Of a stretch of 64,000 bases of DNA, positions 28,377 to 36,663 are shown piece after piece. Source of the DNA: Pseudoflavitalea sp. G-6-1-2 (GTDB lineage Bacteria > Bacteroidota > Bacteroidia > Chitinophagales > Chitinophagaceae); NCBI RefSeq assembly GCF_012927185.1, contig NZ_JABBGB010000001.1, forward strand, positions 1,612,001 to 1,676,000, given 5' to 3'. A program made the position numbers and the translations under genes. Numbering within the stretch: position 1 is the first letter of the stretch; every line of letters starts with the position of its first letter. The notes below the pieces were generated by a model. That model made no database searches, was not told the origin of the DNA, and saw only the letters and a list, made by a program, of their open reading frames with translations.

Positions 28377-29690
28377 ATGCAAGTGAGCAGAAGTTTCACT
28401 TCTTTTTCAATAACTGATTTTCAGCAAACAAAACATCAAATGTTGAACTGGGCCAACCGGTTCAGCATTTGTTGTTTTTTGGATAACCAGCAATATGCCG
28501 GTGAGCATCATTCCTATGAATGCCTGCTCGGAGCCGGAGCGCTCCATCGCCTGGAATGCAATGCAGGAGAGGCTTTTAGCCAGCTGAAAGAATTTCATAT
28601 CCAGCATCCTGACTGGATCTTCGGCCATCTTGGTTACGATCTCAAGAACGAATTATTCCCCCTTACATCCTCGCATCCAGACCCCACCGGGTTTGCCGAT
28701 ATGTTTTTCTTTGTACCCGAACTGGTGATCCAGCTCGGCAGAGATGCCATGCATATTGGTTCTTACGGAGAGGATCATTTGAAAATATTCAATGAGATCG
28801 TTACTGAATCTATCGAAGCTCCTGTACCCGGCATTTCGCCATTCGAAGTAAAGCAGCGGTTTTCGAGAGAGGAGTATATCGGTATCATTGAACAACTGCG
28901 GCAGCATATTCTGCGCGGAGATTGTTATGAGATCAATTTCTGCCAGCAGTTCTATGCAGAGCAGGCTGTGATCTCTTCGGTGAGAACGTATCAGTTGCTC
29001 AGTGAACTTTCACCCAATCCGTTTGCTGCATTTTATAAAGTAGACCAGCGATACCTGTTGTGTGCGAGTCCGGAAAGATACCTGCGCAAAGAAGCACAAC
29101 AGTTGTTGAGTCAGCCAATCAAAGGCACTACGCCGCGCGATCGAAATGATCAGCAACTCGATGAACAATACAAAGCACAATTGTTCAACAGCGCCAAAGA
29201 CCGTTCTGAAAATGTGATGGTAGTTGATCTGGTTCGAAATGATCTGGCGATTGTTTGTGAAGAAGGATCTGTAAAAGTGGATGAACTGTTTGGCATTTAC
29301 AGCTTTCCGCAGGTGCATCAGATGATCTCTACGGTAAGCGGACAACTTCGCAGCGATCTTCACTGGACGGATGCCATCAAAGCAACCTTCCCGATGGGGT
29401 CTATGACAGGGGCGCCTAAACGAAAAGTGCTTGAGCTGATTGAAAAATATGAAGCGGTAAAACGTGGCATTTTCTCCGGCGCTGTTGGTTACGTAACACC
29501 CGATAGCGATTTCGATTTCAATGTAGTGATCCGCAGCATTCTCTACAATGCTGCAGACAGATACCTGAGCTGGCTTGCGGGAGGCGGAATCACTTTCTAC
29601 AGCGACCCAGAGATGGAGTACGAAGAAAGTCTGCTGAAAGCAGCCGCTATTCAAAAAGTATTGAACGGACTGATGCCGCAGCAACCATAA
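28377..29690 (+). CDS. pabB: aminodeoxychorismate synthase component I
   Basis: Converts chorismate and ammonia to 4-amino-4-deoxychorismate for folate synthesis. It has 437 residues from the ATG at 28377. An ATG 21 codons later is possible, but the segment before it matches family N-termini in style. Chorismate-binding motifs: SQPIKGTTPRDR, where the lysine K249 of PIKGT is the covalent-intermediate residue that marks PabB rather than TrpE (PIAGT). Also NVMVVDLVRNDL, GSMTGAPKRKVLELI, and the C-terminal GGGITFYSDPEMEYEES. The partner amidotransferase PabA is not in the window. It is probably co-transcribed with the acidic protein upstream. Confidence 0.9.
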   Translation: MQVSRSFTSFSITDFQQTKHQMLNWANRFSICCFLDNQQYAGEHHSYECLLGAGALHRLECNAGEAFSQLKEFHIQHPDWIFGHLGYDLKNELFPLTSSHPDPTGFADMFFFVPELVIQLGRDAMHIGSYGEDHLKIFNEIVTESIEAPVPGISPFEVKQRFSREEYIGIIEQLRQHILRGDCYEINFCQQFYAEQAVISSVRTYQLLSELSPNPFAAFYKVDQRYLLCASPERYLRKEAQQLLSQPIKGTTPRDRNDQQLDEQYKAQLFNSAKDRSENVMVVDLVRNDLAIVCEEGSVKVDELFGIYSFPQVHQMISTVSGQLRSDLHWTDAIKATFPMGSMTGAPKRKVLELIEKYEAVKRGIFSGAVGYVTPDSDFDFNVVIRSILYNAADRYLSWLAGGGITFYSDPEMEYEESLLKAAAIQKVLNGLMPQQP

Positions 29691-29713
29691 TTTTAAAATA
29701 GGGACTTCCCCAT

Positions 29714-29752
29714 AAAAAAAGATCCCGGCTCACAAGGCCGGGATCTTTTTTT
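29714..29752. terminator. bidirectional terminator between pabB and the transglycosylase gene
   Basis: Stem of 16 bp (29714-29729 with 29737-29752: seven A, then gatcccggc), 7-base loop, with A and T runs as the outer part of the stem. It serves both convergent genes. Confidence 0.88.
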
Positions 29753-29770
29753 ATTATCTCTTCAGTAAGA

Positions 29771-30856
29771 TTACTTCACCTGATTTGAAACGGATGAACC
29801 GCTTAACAACATCTGAACAGACTCGTTGAGGATGTTGTATTTGTTGGCCATGAAAAGATCCATCTTCTCGGAAGGCAGTTTCAGTTCGTAGGCATTGTCT
29901 GCGCTGGCCATCTTCTTATCGAAATCAGGATTGTACCTGTTGAAAGTATTGATGTCCATCAGCACATGCCTGGCGATGCAGCTGCTGTGATATTTTCCTG
30001 AGATGGTGAGGCTTTTTGAAGCGCTCAGCTCTTCCGTGCTCAGCTTGCGGTTGAGCAGGTAAGTGGCGGTAACACCCATCTGTTCTTTGGCTTCTTCCTT
30101 GGTGAGTGTGGTGATGCCGCCCTGACCTTCGAATACGTAGTGAGTGCCGATGAATTTCTTCACGTGTGTGCGTGATTCGGCTGGAAGGTAGTACTGCAGA
30201 TCCCAGAAATTGCGGCTTCCGCTTTTCTTGATGGCTGAGTATACGTTGCCGGGGCCTCCGTTATAGGCAGCGATCACCAGCAGCCAGTCTCCAAACTCGG
30301 TATAGAGATCGCGGAGGTATTTGGCGGCCGCATGGGTGCTTTTATAGAAATCTGTGCGTTCGTCCTTGCCACGGGCTACTTTCAGCCCTAACAGGCGCGC
30401 TGTACCGGGCATAAATTGCCAGGGACCAACAGCTCCGGCCCAGGAAACGGCGGTGCGTTTCAGCTTGGATTCGATAACGGCGAGGTATTTCAGTTCGGTG
30501 GGCAGGCCGTATTTGGCCAATACTCCATCCATCATATTGAAATAGGGACGGCCCCAATCTTTCATTTCGAGCAGGTCTTCACCATGCTTGTCCATGTAAT
30601 CCTCCACAAATTTCATAGCCCTCGGATTCAACCTTACTTCGGCTGAAGTGGTTCCGGCTTCTTCTTCATCGAACAGGCTGCTGAAACCACCGGTCCGGGG
30701 AGCGGTAGAATCGGCCTTTCCGGGAAGGAGCAGGCTTGTCTCCAATACGAAGTGATTGGAACTGGGTTTTTGTTTACCGGCTCCCTTAGTCGAAGCCATA
30801 GTAAACCATACCAGACACAGTAAACTGGCAAAAAATAACTTTCTTTTCATCATCAT
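29771..30856 (-). CDS. lytic transglycosylase (SLT domain, MltD-like, without LysM)
   Basis: Cuts the glycan strands of peptidoglycan in the periplasm. It has 361 residues and three consecutive ATGs at 30856, 30853 and 30850. The hydrophobic N-terminus (KRKLFFASLLCLVWFTM) is a signal peptide or anchor. The SLT domain covers about residues 110-270, with the catalytic glutamate E129 in LAVIESKLK, GAVGPWQFMPGTARLLGL, and AAYNGGPGNVYSAI. MltD usually carries C-terminal LysM repeats. Here the last 90 residues (from KEEAKEQMGV) lack a clear LysM motif. It may act in wall remodelling or gliding-machinery assembly; it is the last gene before gatA on the same strand. Confidence 0.9.
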   Translation of the reverse strand: MMMKRKLFFASLLCLVWFTMASTKGAGKQKPSSNHFVLETSLLLPGKADSTAPRTGGFSSLFDEEEAGTTSAEVRLNPRAMKFVEDYMDKHGEDLLEMKDWGRPYFNMMDGVLAKYGLPTELKYLAVIESKLKRTAVSWAGAVGPWQFMPGTARLLGLKVARGKDERTDFYKSTHAAAKYLRDLYTEFGDWLLVIAAYNGGPGNVYSAIKKSGSRNFWDLQYYLPAESRTHVKKFIGTHYVFEGQGGITTLTKEEAKEQMGVTATYLLNRKLSTEELSASKSLTISGKYHSSCIARHVLMDINTFNRYNPDFDKKMASADNAYELKLPSEKMDLFMANKYNILNESVQMLLSGSSVSNQVK

Positions 30857-31006
30857 TTGTTTGACACAATAATGCGACCCACAGGTATGGATTCAGAGTT
30901 AAAGGATGATGTTTCGATAGGATAGAGATACTGCTTTTACGTAGGATAGGAGCTAAAAAAAATCGCGGCAGAGAAGTCCGGGGGTCGAGCGTTTAGGCTT
31001 TTCATG

Positions 31007-32455
31007 TTAACCGGCGAATCTGTACCGCTGTATCCACTGATGGGATAACTGCAGCAAAGATAACTCGCAAAATCGGTTCGTCATAATCTGCAACCCATAG
31101 GGCATGCCATTACTGTGCCAAAAAAGCGGGATTGAGATACCGGGAATACCGGTGAGGTTGGAAAATACTGTAAAAATGTCAGCCAGATACATGGCGATGG
31201 GATCCTCCATTTTTTCGCCGATGCGGAAGGCGGTGGTGGGAGCGGTGGGGAGGATCAATGCATCGAACTGGTTGAATACCATGTTCGTTTTGTTAACGAG
31301 TAGTTGACGTACCTGCTGGGCCTTCGTAAAATAGGCATCGTAATAGCCCGCACTGAGAACGAAGGTTCCCAGCATGATTCTACGCTTCACTTCCCAGCCA
31401 AAACCGCCAGAGCGGCTGGCTTTGTAAAAATCCGTTAAATCGGTTTTTTTATCCACATCGGCCCGGAAGCCATACTTCACCCCATCGAATCGGCTCAGAT
31501 TGGAGCTGCTTTCGGCAGTTGTGAGTACATAATAGGCCGGAACGATATAGTCGAGGTACTCGAAATCTACAGGGCTAACAGTATGTCCGTCTGCTTTCAG
31601 CTTGTCGATGAGGGCAAGGATATTCTCCTTTATCTCTGCATCGAGGGCCGGACTTTCCAGTGCTTCCCTGAAATACGCAATTCGTAAAGGTTTCACGGGA
31701 GCTGTGGTTACAGCTGCGGCAGCAGGAACAGCTTCAGAAGCAGCGGTGGAATCGAATTCGTCTTCACCTGCGATCACTTCGAGCACCTGCGCAACGTCCG
31801 GAACGTTGTTGGCGAAGATGCCGATCTGATCGAACGAAGAGGCGTAAGCGATGAGGCCATAGCGGCTGATACGTCCGTAAGAAGGTTTGAAACCAACAAC
31901 GCCACAGAAATCTGCGGGCTGCCTTACCGAGCCACCGGTATCGCTTCCCAGGCTCACCATGCAGAGACCGGCCTGAACGGCAACGGCTGATCCGCCTGAA
32001 GATCCGCCGGGGACGCGGGTTTCGTCGAGTGCGTTGAGTACTTTGCCATGAGCGGAATTCTCATTGGTAGAGCCCATTGCAAACTCGTCGCAGTTGGTAA
32101 CGCCGATGATGATGGCATCTTCTGCCAGCAGGCGTTCCACTGCAGTGGCGTTATAAACAGAATTGAAGTTCTGAAGAATCTTTGATCCGGCTGAAATGGC
32201 GTGGTCTTTATAACAGATCACATCTTTAATGGAGATCACTACACCATGGAGTTTGCCCATGGGTTTGCCATCCTTACGTTGTTGGTCAAGCGCTGCAGCC
32301 TTTTGCATGGCTTCTTCGGAGAAGACCTGCGTATAAGCGTTGAGGTTACTGCGTTTATCTATCTGCAATAAAAAATGCTGAACGGCATCTGTGCACAGCA
32401 CAGTACCATTCAGCAGATCAGTATGATAATCTTGTATTGAAGTATACTTAAACAA
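31007..32455 (-). CDS. gatA: Asp/Glu-tRNA amidotransferase subunit A
   Basis: Releases ammonia from glutamine for conversion of mischarged Glu-tRNA(Gln) or Asp-tRNA(Asn), working with GatB and GatC. It has 482 residues. The start is a TTG at 32455, because no in-frame ATG exists near the family N-terminus (FKYTSIQDYHTDLL). The amidase signature is complete: catalytic lysine K77 in VVISIKDV, cis-serine S152 in PGGSSGGSA, and nucleophile S176 in GSDTGGSVRQPA. GatB and GatC are not in the window, which is common in Bacteroidota where the subunits are scattered. It lies 77 bases downstream of tatA on the same strand. Confidence 0.95.
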   Translation of the reverse strand: MFKYTSIQDYHTDLLNGTVLCTDAVQHFLLQIDKRSNLNAYTQVFSEEAMQKAAALDQQRKDGKPMGKLHGVVISIKDVICYKDHAISAGSKILQNFNSVYNATAVERLLAEDAIIIGVTNCDEFAMGSTNENSAHGKVLNALDETRVPGGSSGGSAVAVQAGLCMVSLGSDTGGSVRQPADFCGVVGFKPSYGRISRYGLIAYASSFDQIGIFANNVPDVAQVLEVIAGEDEFDSTAASEAVPAAAAVTTAPVKPLRIAYFREALESPALDAEIKENILALIDKLKADGHTVSPVDFEYLDYIVPAYYVLTTAESSSNLSRFDGVKYGFRADVDKKTDLTDFYKASRSGGFGWEVKRRIMLGTFVLSAGYYDAYFTKAQQVRQLLVNKTNMVFNQFDALILPTAPTTAFRIGEKMEDPIAMYLADIFTVFSNLTGIPGISIPLFWHSNGMPYGLQIMTNRFCELSLLQLSHQWIQRYRFAG

Positions 32456-32532
32456 GCGTAACCACCGGTTTTGAGCACAAAACGGTTAAAGGATTCAACC
32501 GGAATGAGGAATAACTAAATGCGAAAAAGATC

Positions 32533-32760
32533 TTATTGAGCAGAAGTAGCTTTCTTGTTATCTTTTTCCTGCATGCCATCTTCAATCTCTTTCTTCACGT
32601 TGTTCTTGGCATCATTGAATTCACGGATACCACGACCGATACCACGCATGAATTCTGGAATTTTACGTCCGCCAAACAGGATCAATACCGCTAAAATAAT
32701 CAGGATCCACTCTGTACCTCCCGGCATTGAGATCATCAACAAATTGGCATTTAATAACAT
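32533..32760 (-). CDS. tatA: Sec-independent translocase subunit TatA/TatE family
   Basis: Forms the pore-lining part of the twin-arginine pathway for folded proteins. It has 75 residues from the ATG at 32760 (a TTG two codons earlier is the alternative). One membrane helix (about 17-33, TEWILIILAVLILFGG) is followed by the hinge and amphipathic helix GGRKIPEFMRGIGRGIREF and a charged tail. The N-terminus before the helix (MLLNANLLMISMPGG) is longer than in E. coli TatA. TatC is not in the window. A Tat-like leader is seen on the DUF1501 protein at 50962, a potential client. Confidence 0.92.
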   Translation of the reverse strand: MLLNANLLMISMPGGTEWILIILAVLILFGGRKIPEFMRGIGRGIREFNDAKNNVKKEIEDGMQEKDNKKATSAQ

Positions 32761-33112
32761 GATCAACTATTTAATTGGTTTGAACTACGAAATTACATCA
32801 TTTAGCAAAGCAAAACGAAGATTAACAAGGCAAATTGTACAGGGGAGGCAGGTTCAGCCTGCTTTTTTACATCTGATTAACCATTAACCTCCTGCACAAT
32901 CCTCCTCAGGGCCTTTCAGATAAATTGCTTTAATCCACTCCAAAGTCTCATCATCACTCCCATTTTTCTCCAAAGGAAAACGCCTGCCCCGAAGCACAGC
33001 TGCCCTAAAGTCCAAAAACAATGAGGCGGCAGATCGCAAGAAACGCCAGAATTGAATTCCTGCCTGCTTTTCACAGGTGGCTTCAGTCTTACCCTGCCGC
33101 AATTTCAGCGGC

Positions 33113-33266
33113 GTTCAGCGCCGGGAAATATGTATGTCCGGCCTTAAAACGGGTTGGGCCGAAGCCCGGTTCAGCACACAGTTCCATCCTTCATTCCATC
33201 GCTTAACCGGAGTTAACCCCTCCCTGGCCTGTTTTTCGACGGCAGACATATTTCCCGGCGCTGAAC
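33113..33266. repeat. inverted-repeat element with 21-bp perfect arms
   Basis: Left arm 33113-33133 (gttcagcgccgggaaatatg then t) is the exact reverse complement of 33246-33266. After one mismatch the pairing continues for about four more base pairs (33135-33138 with 33241-33244, including one wobble). The interior is about 102 bases. The arms have no obvious target-site duplication. It could be a small non-autonomous mobile element or a structured RNA; it lies downstream of the rplS terminator. Confidence 0.7.
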
Positions 33267-33290
33267 AAAATAACCAAGAGGTATACGCAC

Positions 33291-33317
33291 AAAAAAGAAC
33301 CCGCCCTAAGGCAGGTT
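33291..33317 (-). terminator. terminator of rplS
   Basis: 8-bp stem with one wobble (33298-33305 with 33310-33317), 4-base loop, and A run 33291-33296 giving six T on the minus strand. It is 36 bases past the rplS stop. Confidence 0.75.
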
Positions 33318-33352
33318 CCCCATATTTAAAATAAGCTGAATTAACTGAAAGT

Positions 33353-33763
33353 CTATGCTTTTGCAGCCTTAGCAGCGGCCTTTGCTTTTGCTTTCTCAGC
33401 AGCAGCGCCAACCAGCATGCGTTTTTCCTTAATCCTTGCACTCTTACCGCTACGCTCACGGAGGAAGTACAGTTTCGCACGACGAACACGACCAGTCTTG
33501 TTCAGTTCGATTGAATCGATGTTAGGAGAGTAGATTGGGAAAGTTCTTTCAACACCTACGCCATCAGAGATTTTGCGTACAGTGAAAGTTGCAGTCTGAG
33601 CAGTTCCCTGGCGTTTGATAACGTCGCCGCGGAAGCTCTGAATACGCTCTTTACCACCTTCAATAATCTTATAGTTAACAGTGATGTTATCACCTGCTTT
33701 GAATTTCGGGAATTCTTTCGTTCCGGTCAACTGTTCGTGCACAAATTGAACTGCTGCGTTCAT
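33353..33763 (-). CDS. rplS: 50S ribosomal protein L19
   Basis: Large-subunit protein at the 30S-50S interface. It has 136 residues from the ATG at 33763 ([12 protein letters not shown]). The longer frame starts at a TTG that falls inside a TAnnTTTG promoter-like box (33792-33785), so it is not the start. The family core is clear: [70 protein letters not shown]. The C-terminus adds an Ala/Lys-rich tail ([14 protein letters not shown]) common in this phylum. It is monocistronic with its own terminator. Confidence 0.97.
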   Translation of the reverse strand: MNAAVQFVHEQLTGTKEFPKFKAGDNITVNYKIIEGGKERIQSFRGDVIKRQGTAQTATFTVRKISDGVGVERTFPIYSPNIDSIELNKTGRVRRAKLYFLRERSGKSARIKEKRMLVGAAAEKAKAKAAAKAAKA

Positions 33764-33930
33764 GACTTCTAAATTTAAGGAGGGCAAAGGTAATGAGAAA
33801 AACCGTAATTCTCCAGACTTCCCGATTCTTTTTTGAGTTTTTCTTTACTCTTTTGTCGCTTTTTCTGTCCGGTCTCTTCTATTCTACCTGTAAACCAATC
33901 CGTTGTTATATAAAATTGTTTTTTACTTTA

Positions 33931-35496
33931 TTACTTGGCTACGTTCACAGCCCTTTTCTCTCTGATCACCGTTACTTTGATCTGTCCGGGATAGGTCATC
34001 TCGGTCATGATCTTCTGTGCAATCTCAAAAGAGAGTTTGTCTGATTCTGCATCTGTAACTTTTTCAGACTCTACGATCACGCGCAGTTCGCGTCCCGCCT
34101 GAATAGCGTATGCTTTCTCCACACCAGGATAGGCCATTGCCAGTCCTTCCAGTTCCTTGATACGGGCCAGGTACTGCTGCATAATTTCGCGACGTGCACC
34201 GGGGCGCGCACCGCTGATGGCATCACAAGCCTGTACAATCGGAGCAATCACATAAGCCATTTCCATTTCGTCGTGGTGAGCGCCGATAGCATTCACTACT
34301 GCCGGGTTCTCACCATATTTTTCAGCCAGTTTCGCTCCGAGGAGGGCGTGGCTCAGTTCAGTTTCTTCGTCGGGTACCTTGCCGATATCGTGCAGGAGAC
34401 CGGCACGTTTGGCGAGTTTGGGATTGAGGCCCAGTTCTGCTGCCATAATTCCGCAGAGATTGGCTACTTCGCGGCTGTGCATCAGCAGATTCTGGCCGTA
34501 AGAAGAACGGAAACGCATCTTTCCTACAATGCGAACCAGTTCTTTATGGAGACCATGGATGCCGAGTTCGATCACGGTACGCTCACCGATTTCCATTACC
34601 TGTTCTTCGATCTGACGGCGTGTTTTTTCTACTACTTCTTCGATACGGGCGGGGTGGATACGGCCGTCGGCTACCAGACGCTGGAGACTGAGGCGGGCAA
34701 TTTCCCTGCGGAGCGGGTCGAATGAAGAAAGGATGATGGCTTCCGGAGTATCGTCTACGATCAGATCCACACCGGTAGCGGCTTCGATGGCACGGATATT
34801 TCGTCCTTCGCGGCCAATGATCTGTCCTTTTATTTCATCGCTTTCCAGGTTGAAAACAGTGATGGAGTTTTCAATAGCCTGTTCTGCTGCGGTTCTCTGA
34901 ATGGATTGGATGATGATTTTGCGGGCTTCCTTATTGGCTTTCTGCTTGGCGTCGTCGATGATCTCCTGCTGCAATGCCAGTGCCTGCGTATGTGCTTCCT
35001 GTTTGAGGCTTTCCACCAGTTGAGACTTGGCTTCTTCAGCGGTCAGGCCTGCAATCTTTTCGAGGCGGCGGATATGCTCTTCCTGATGTTTTTCGAGCTC
35101 GGTGCGTTTGAGATTAACTACTTCGATCTGGCGATTGAGGTTATCCTTTATTGCGTCGTTTTCTTTTATCTGTTTCTCTGCGTGTTCTACTTTCTGATTG
35201 ATACTCTGCTCTTTCTGTCTTATTCTGCTCTCCGAATCGTTGATCTTCTTATTTCTTTCCAGTACCTCTTTATCGTGCTCCGCTTTCAGTTGTACAAACT
35301 TCTCTTTCGCTTCAAGTAATCTTTCTTTCTTCAGGTTCTCGGCATTGGTCTGGGCGTCTGCGAGGATCTTTTTGGCTTGTGCTTCTGCTTCTTCTGCTTT
35401 CTTCTGTGAGTTCTTGTCGTATAGCACTTTACCCACTACAAAGCCCACAGCCAGTGATACTCCACCTATTATATAGCTTAATGCATTTAATTCCAT
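33931..35496 (-). CDS. rny: ribonuclease Y
   Basis: Membrane-anchored endoribonuclease that starts mRNA decay. It has 521 residues, ATG at 35496. N-terminal membrane helix (about 5-25, [20 protein letters not shown]). A long coiled coil covers about 30-200. The KH domain is at about 210-280 ([26 protein letters not shown]). The HD domain has the metal-binding HD pair in [14 protein letters not shown], preceded by [10 protein letters not shown] and followed by [10 protein letters not shown]. The C-terminal segment [17 protein letters not shown] is typical. It lies 167 bases upstream of rplS on the same strand. Confidence 0.96.
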   Translation of the reverse strand: MELNALSYIIGGVSLAVGFVVGKVLYDKNSQKKAEEAEAQAKKILADAQTNAENLKKERLLEAKEKFVQLKAEHDKEVLERNKKINDSESRIRQKEQSINQKVEHAEKQIKENDAIKDNLNRQIEVVNLKRTELEKHQEEHIRRLEKIAGLTAEEAKSQLVESLKQEAHTQALALQQEIIDDAKQKANKEARKIIIQSIQRTAAEQAIENSITVFNLESDEIKGQIIGREGRNIRAIEAATGVDLIVDDTPEAIILSSFDPLRREIARLSLQRLVADGRIHPARIEEVVEKTRRQIEEQVMEIGERTVIELGIHGLHKELVRIVGKMRFRSSYGQNLLMHSREVANLCGIMAAELGLNPKLAKRAGLLHDIGKVPDEETELSHALLGAKLAEKYGENPAVVNAIGAHHDEMEMAYVIAPIVQACDAISGARPGARREIMQQYLARIKELEGLAMAYPGVEKAYAIQAGRELRVIVESEKVTDAESDKLSFEIAQKIMTEMTYPGQIKVTVIREKRAVNVAK

Positions 35497-35761
35497 TGTA
35501 TTTAAACTGTTTTATGAATTCTACCATATTATATGGCCCCAATATGTATAGTAATTTTCCCATACGAGAGGCTAATGTGCGAAAGTAAGGAAATTACACA
35601 ATGATTCCCGGAACTGAACATTCCAAGGGCAATAATTGTTAGCGAAGCACCAGATTGCCAGGTTGCAGGCCTATACTGAACTCCACAGCATGATGGCTAA
35701 ACAGGGATAATCTGCGCTTTAAATGTTATATTTTCACCCGGAATCAAATACCTATCCTTAT

Positions 35762-36226
35762 ATGTTTATCCCGGCTCTGACCAAACGAAGATTGATACTT
35801 CTTGCGGCCCTTTTTACGCTGTTTGCCGCCTGTAAAGTAACCCTGCTTTCCTCATATGACGAAACCACAGACAAAGTATTGTCGGAAATGCAGCAGTCTA
35901 CCACCGCCTTTTTTGTGAAGTACGAAGTAACGCCCTCCGCTCCCGAACTGAAGTACGGAAACCAGTCGGCTTTCTATCAGGGACTTATCACCAGCTCCCG
36001 TACCCTCCGCATCCGCAACAATGCCATCGAAAAGAACAAGCCGATGATCAACATGCTCGATCTGCTGGACGATAATATCCGGCTGATGGACTCCCTCCAT
36101 CGAGGCAAACCCGATGGACTGCTGGCGCCCCATGATGTACGGCTGCTCAAAAGCGCCTTCGAAACCCAATACACGGCCATGTTCAAATTTATCATGGCGC
36201 TGAAAAGCAGGGCCGGTATTAAATAA
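35762..36226 (+). CDS. predicted lipoprotein of unknown function
   Basis: 154 residues from the ATG at 35762, with a signal peptide and lipobox LFAAC (lipidated C24). An ATG 13 codons earlier would bury the signal. The mature part is helical and rich in charged residues (DETTDKVLSEMQQSTTAFF, NMLDLLDDNIRLMDSLHRGK), with no recognisable domain. It lies 20 bases upstream of another unknown helical protein, so the two are probably co-expressed. No cysteine other than the lipidated one. The envelope location is inferred from the lipobox; the role is unknown. Confidence 0.78.
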   Translation: MFIPALTKRRLILLAALFTLFAACKVTLLSSYDETTDKVLSEMQQSTTAFFVKYEVTPSAPELKYGNQSAFYQGLITSSRTLRIRNNAIEKNKPMINMLDLLDDNIRLMDSLHRGKPDGLLAPHDVRLLKSAFETQYTAMFKFIMALKSRAGIK

Positions 36227-36246
36227 CCTTTATCACTATTCAAGCT

Positions 36247-36582
36247 ATGGCAACGAACCTTAACTTACCCGCACTGGCGAAAGACATGCTCTCCGCCGCC
36301 AAACCAATACTCGAAAACTACTGGAAAGAAGTAAAGCCCTACGTGGAGAAGGAAAGCAAGAATTTTTTGCAAAACCTCGCCATGATCGCCAAACTGAAAA
36401 TTCAGGATAAGATCTCCAAAGAAGAAGCATTGCTGCATATCCAGATCCAGCGAAATTCTTTCCGCACCGTACTCATGGCCGTGGAAGGATTGGGAATTCT
36501 GATGGTGGAAAACGTACTCAATGCCGCCATCGGCGCCATTCGGAAAGCCGTAAATACCGCCATCGGATGGACGCTCCTGTAA
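36247..36582 (+). CDS. small amphipathic-helix protein of unknown function
   Basis: 111 residues, ATG at 36247. No signal peptide. The first half is a charged helix (PILENYWKEVKPYVEKESKN), the second half a pair of weakly hydrophobic helices (RTVLMAVEGLGILMVENVLN, AAIGAIRKAVNTAIGWTLL) that could associate with the membrane surface. It shares a transcript with the lipoprotein 20 bases upstream by position. I do not recognise the family. Confidence 0.75.
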   Translation: MATNLNLPALAKDMLSAAKPILENYWKEVKPYVEKESKNFLQNLAMIAKLKIQDKISKEEALLHIQIQRNSFRTVLMAVEGLGILMVENVLNAAIGAIRKAVNTAIGWTLL

Positions 36583-36613
36583 GTCCGGCCCGGGAAATGC
36601 TGCCGCTAAACAT

Positions 36614-36621
36614 TATCTTTG
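36614..36621 (+). promoter_or_regulatory. candidate -7 box of pheT
   Basis: TATCTTTG, matching TAnnTTTG, 42 bases ahead of the pheT ATG. No clear -33 element. Confidence 0.35.
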
Positions 36622-36663
36622 CCGGGAAGCCCTTTTGGAGTTAAACTTTTTATCAATACACGG

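Larger units (their letters stand above)
32767..33352. other. 586-bp intergenic region between rplS and tatA, with a 154-bp inverted-repeat element
   Basis: No convincing gene. It contains the rplS terminator (33291-33317), the inverted-repeat element at 33113-33266, a small gccgc/gcggc hairpin at 33097-33113 and a gcagg/cctgc hairpin with T run at about 32849-32866 on the plus strand. A 72-residue minus-strand frame with a TTG start (33102 to 32884) ends in protein-like sequence, but I could not support it. Confidence 0.5.

Noticed and set aside
32884-33102. 72-codon minus-strand frame between rplS and tatA
   Set aside because: TTG start and a mostly random-looking first half. The last 25 residues look protein-like, so it could be a remnant, but support is too weak.
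33077-33489. Frames crossing the inverted-repeat element and the rplS end
   Set aside because: They overlap rplS or the palindromic arms and have random composition.
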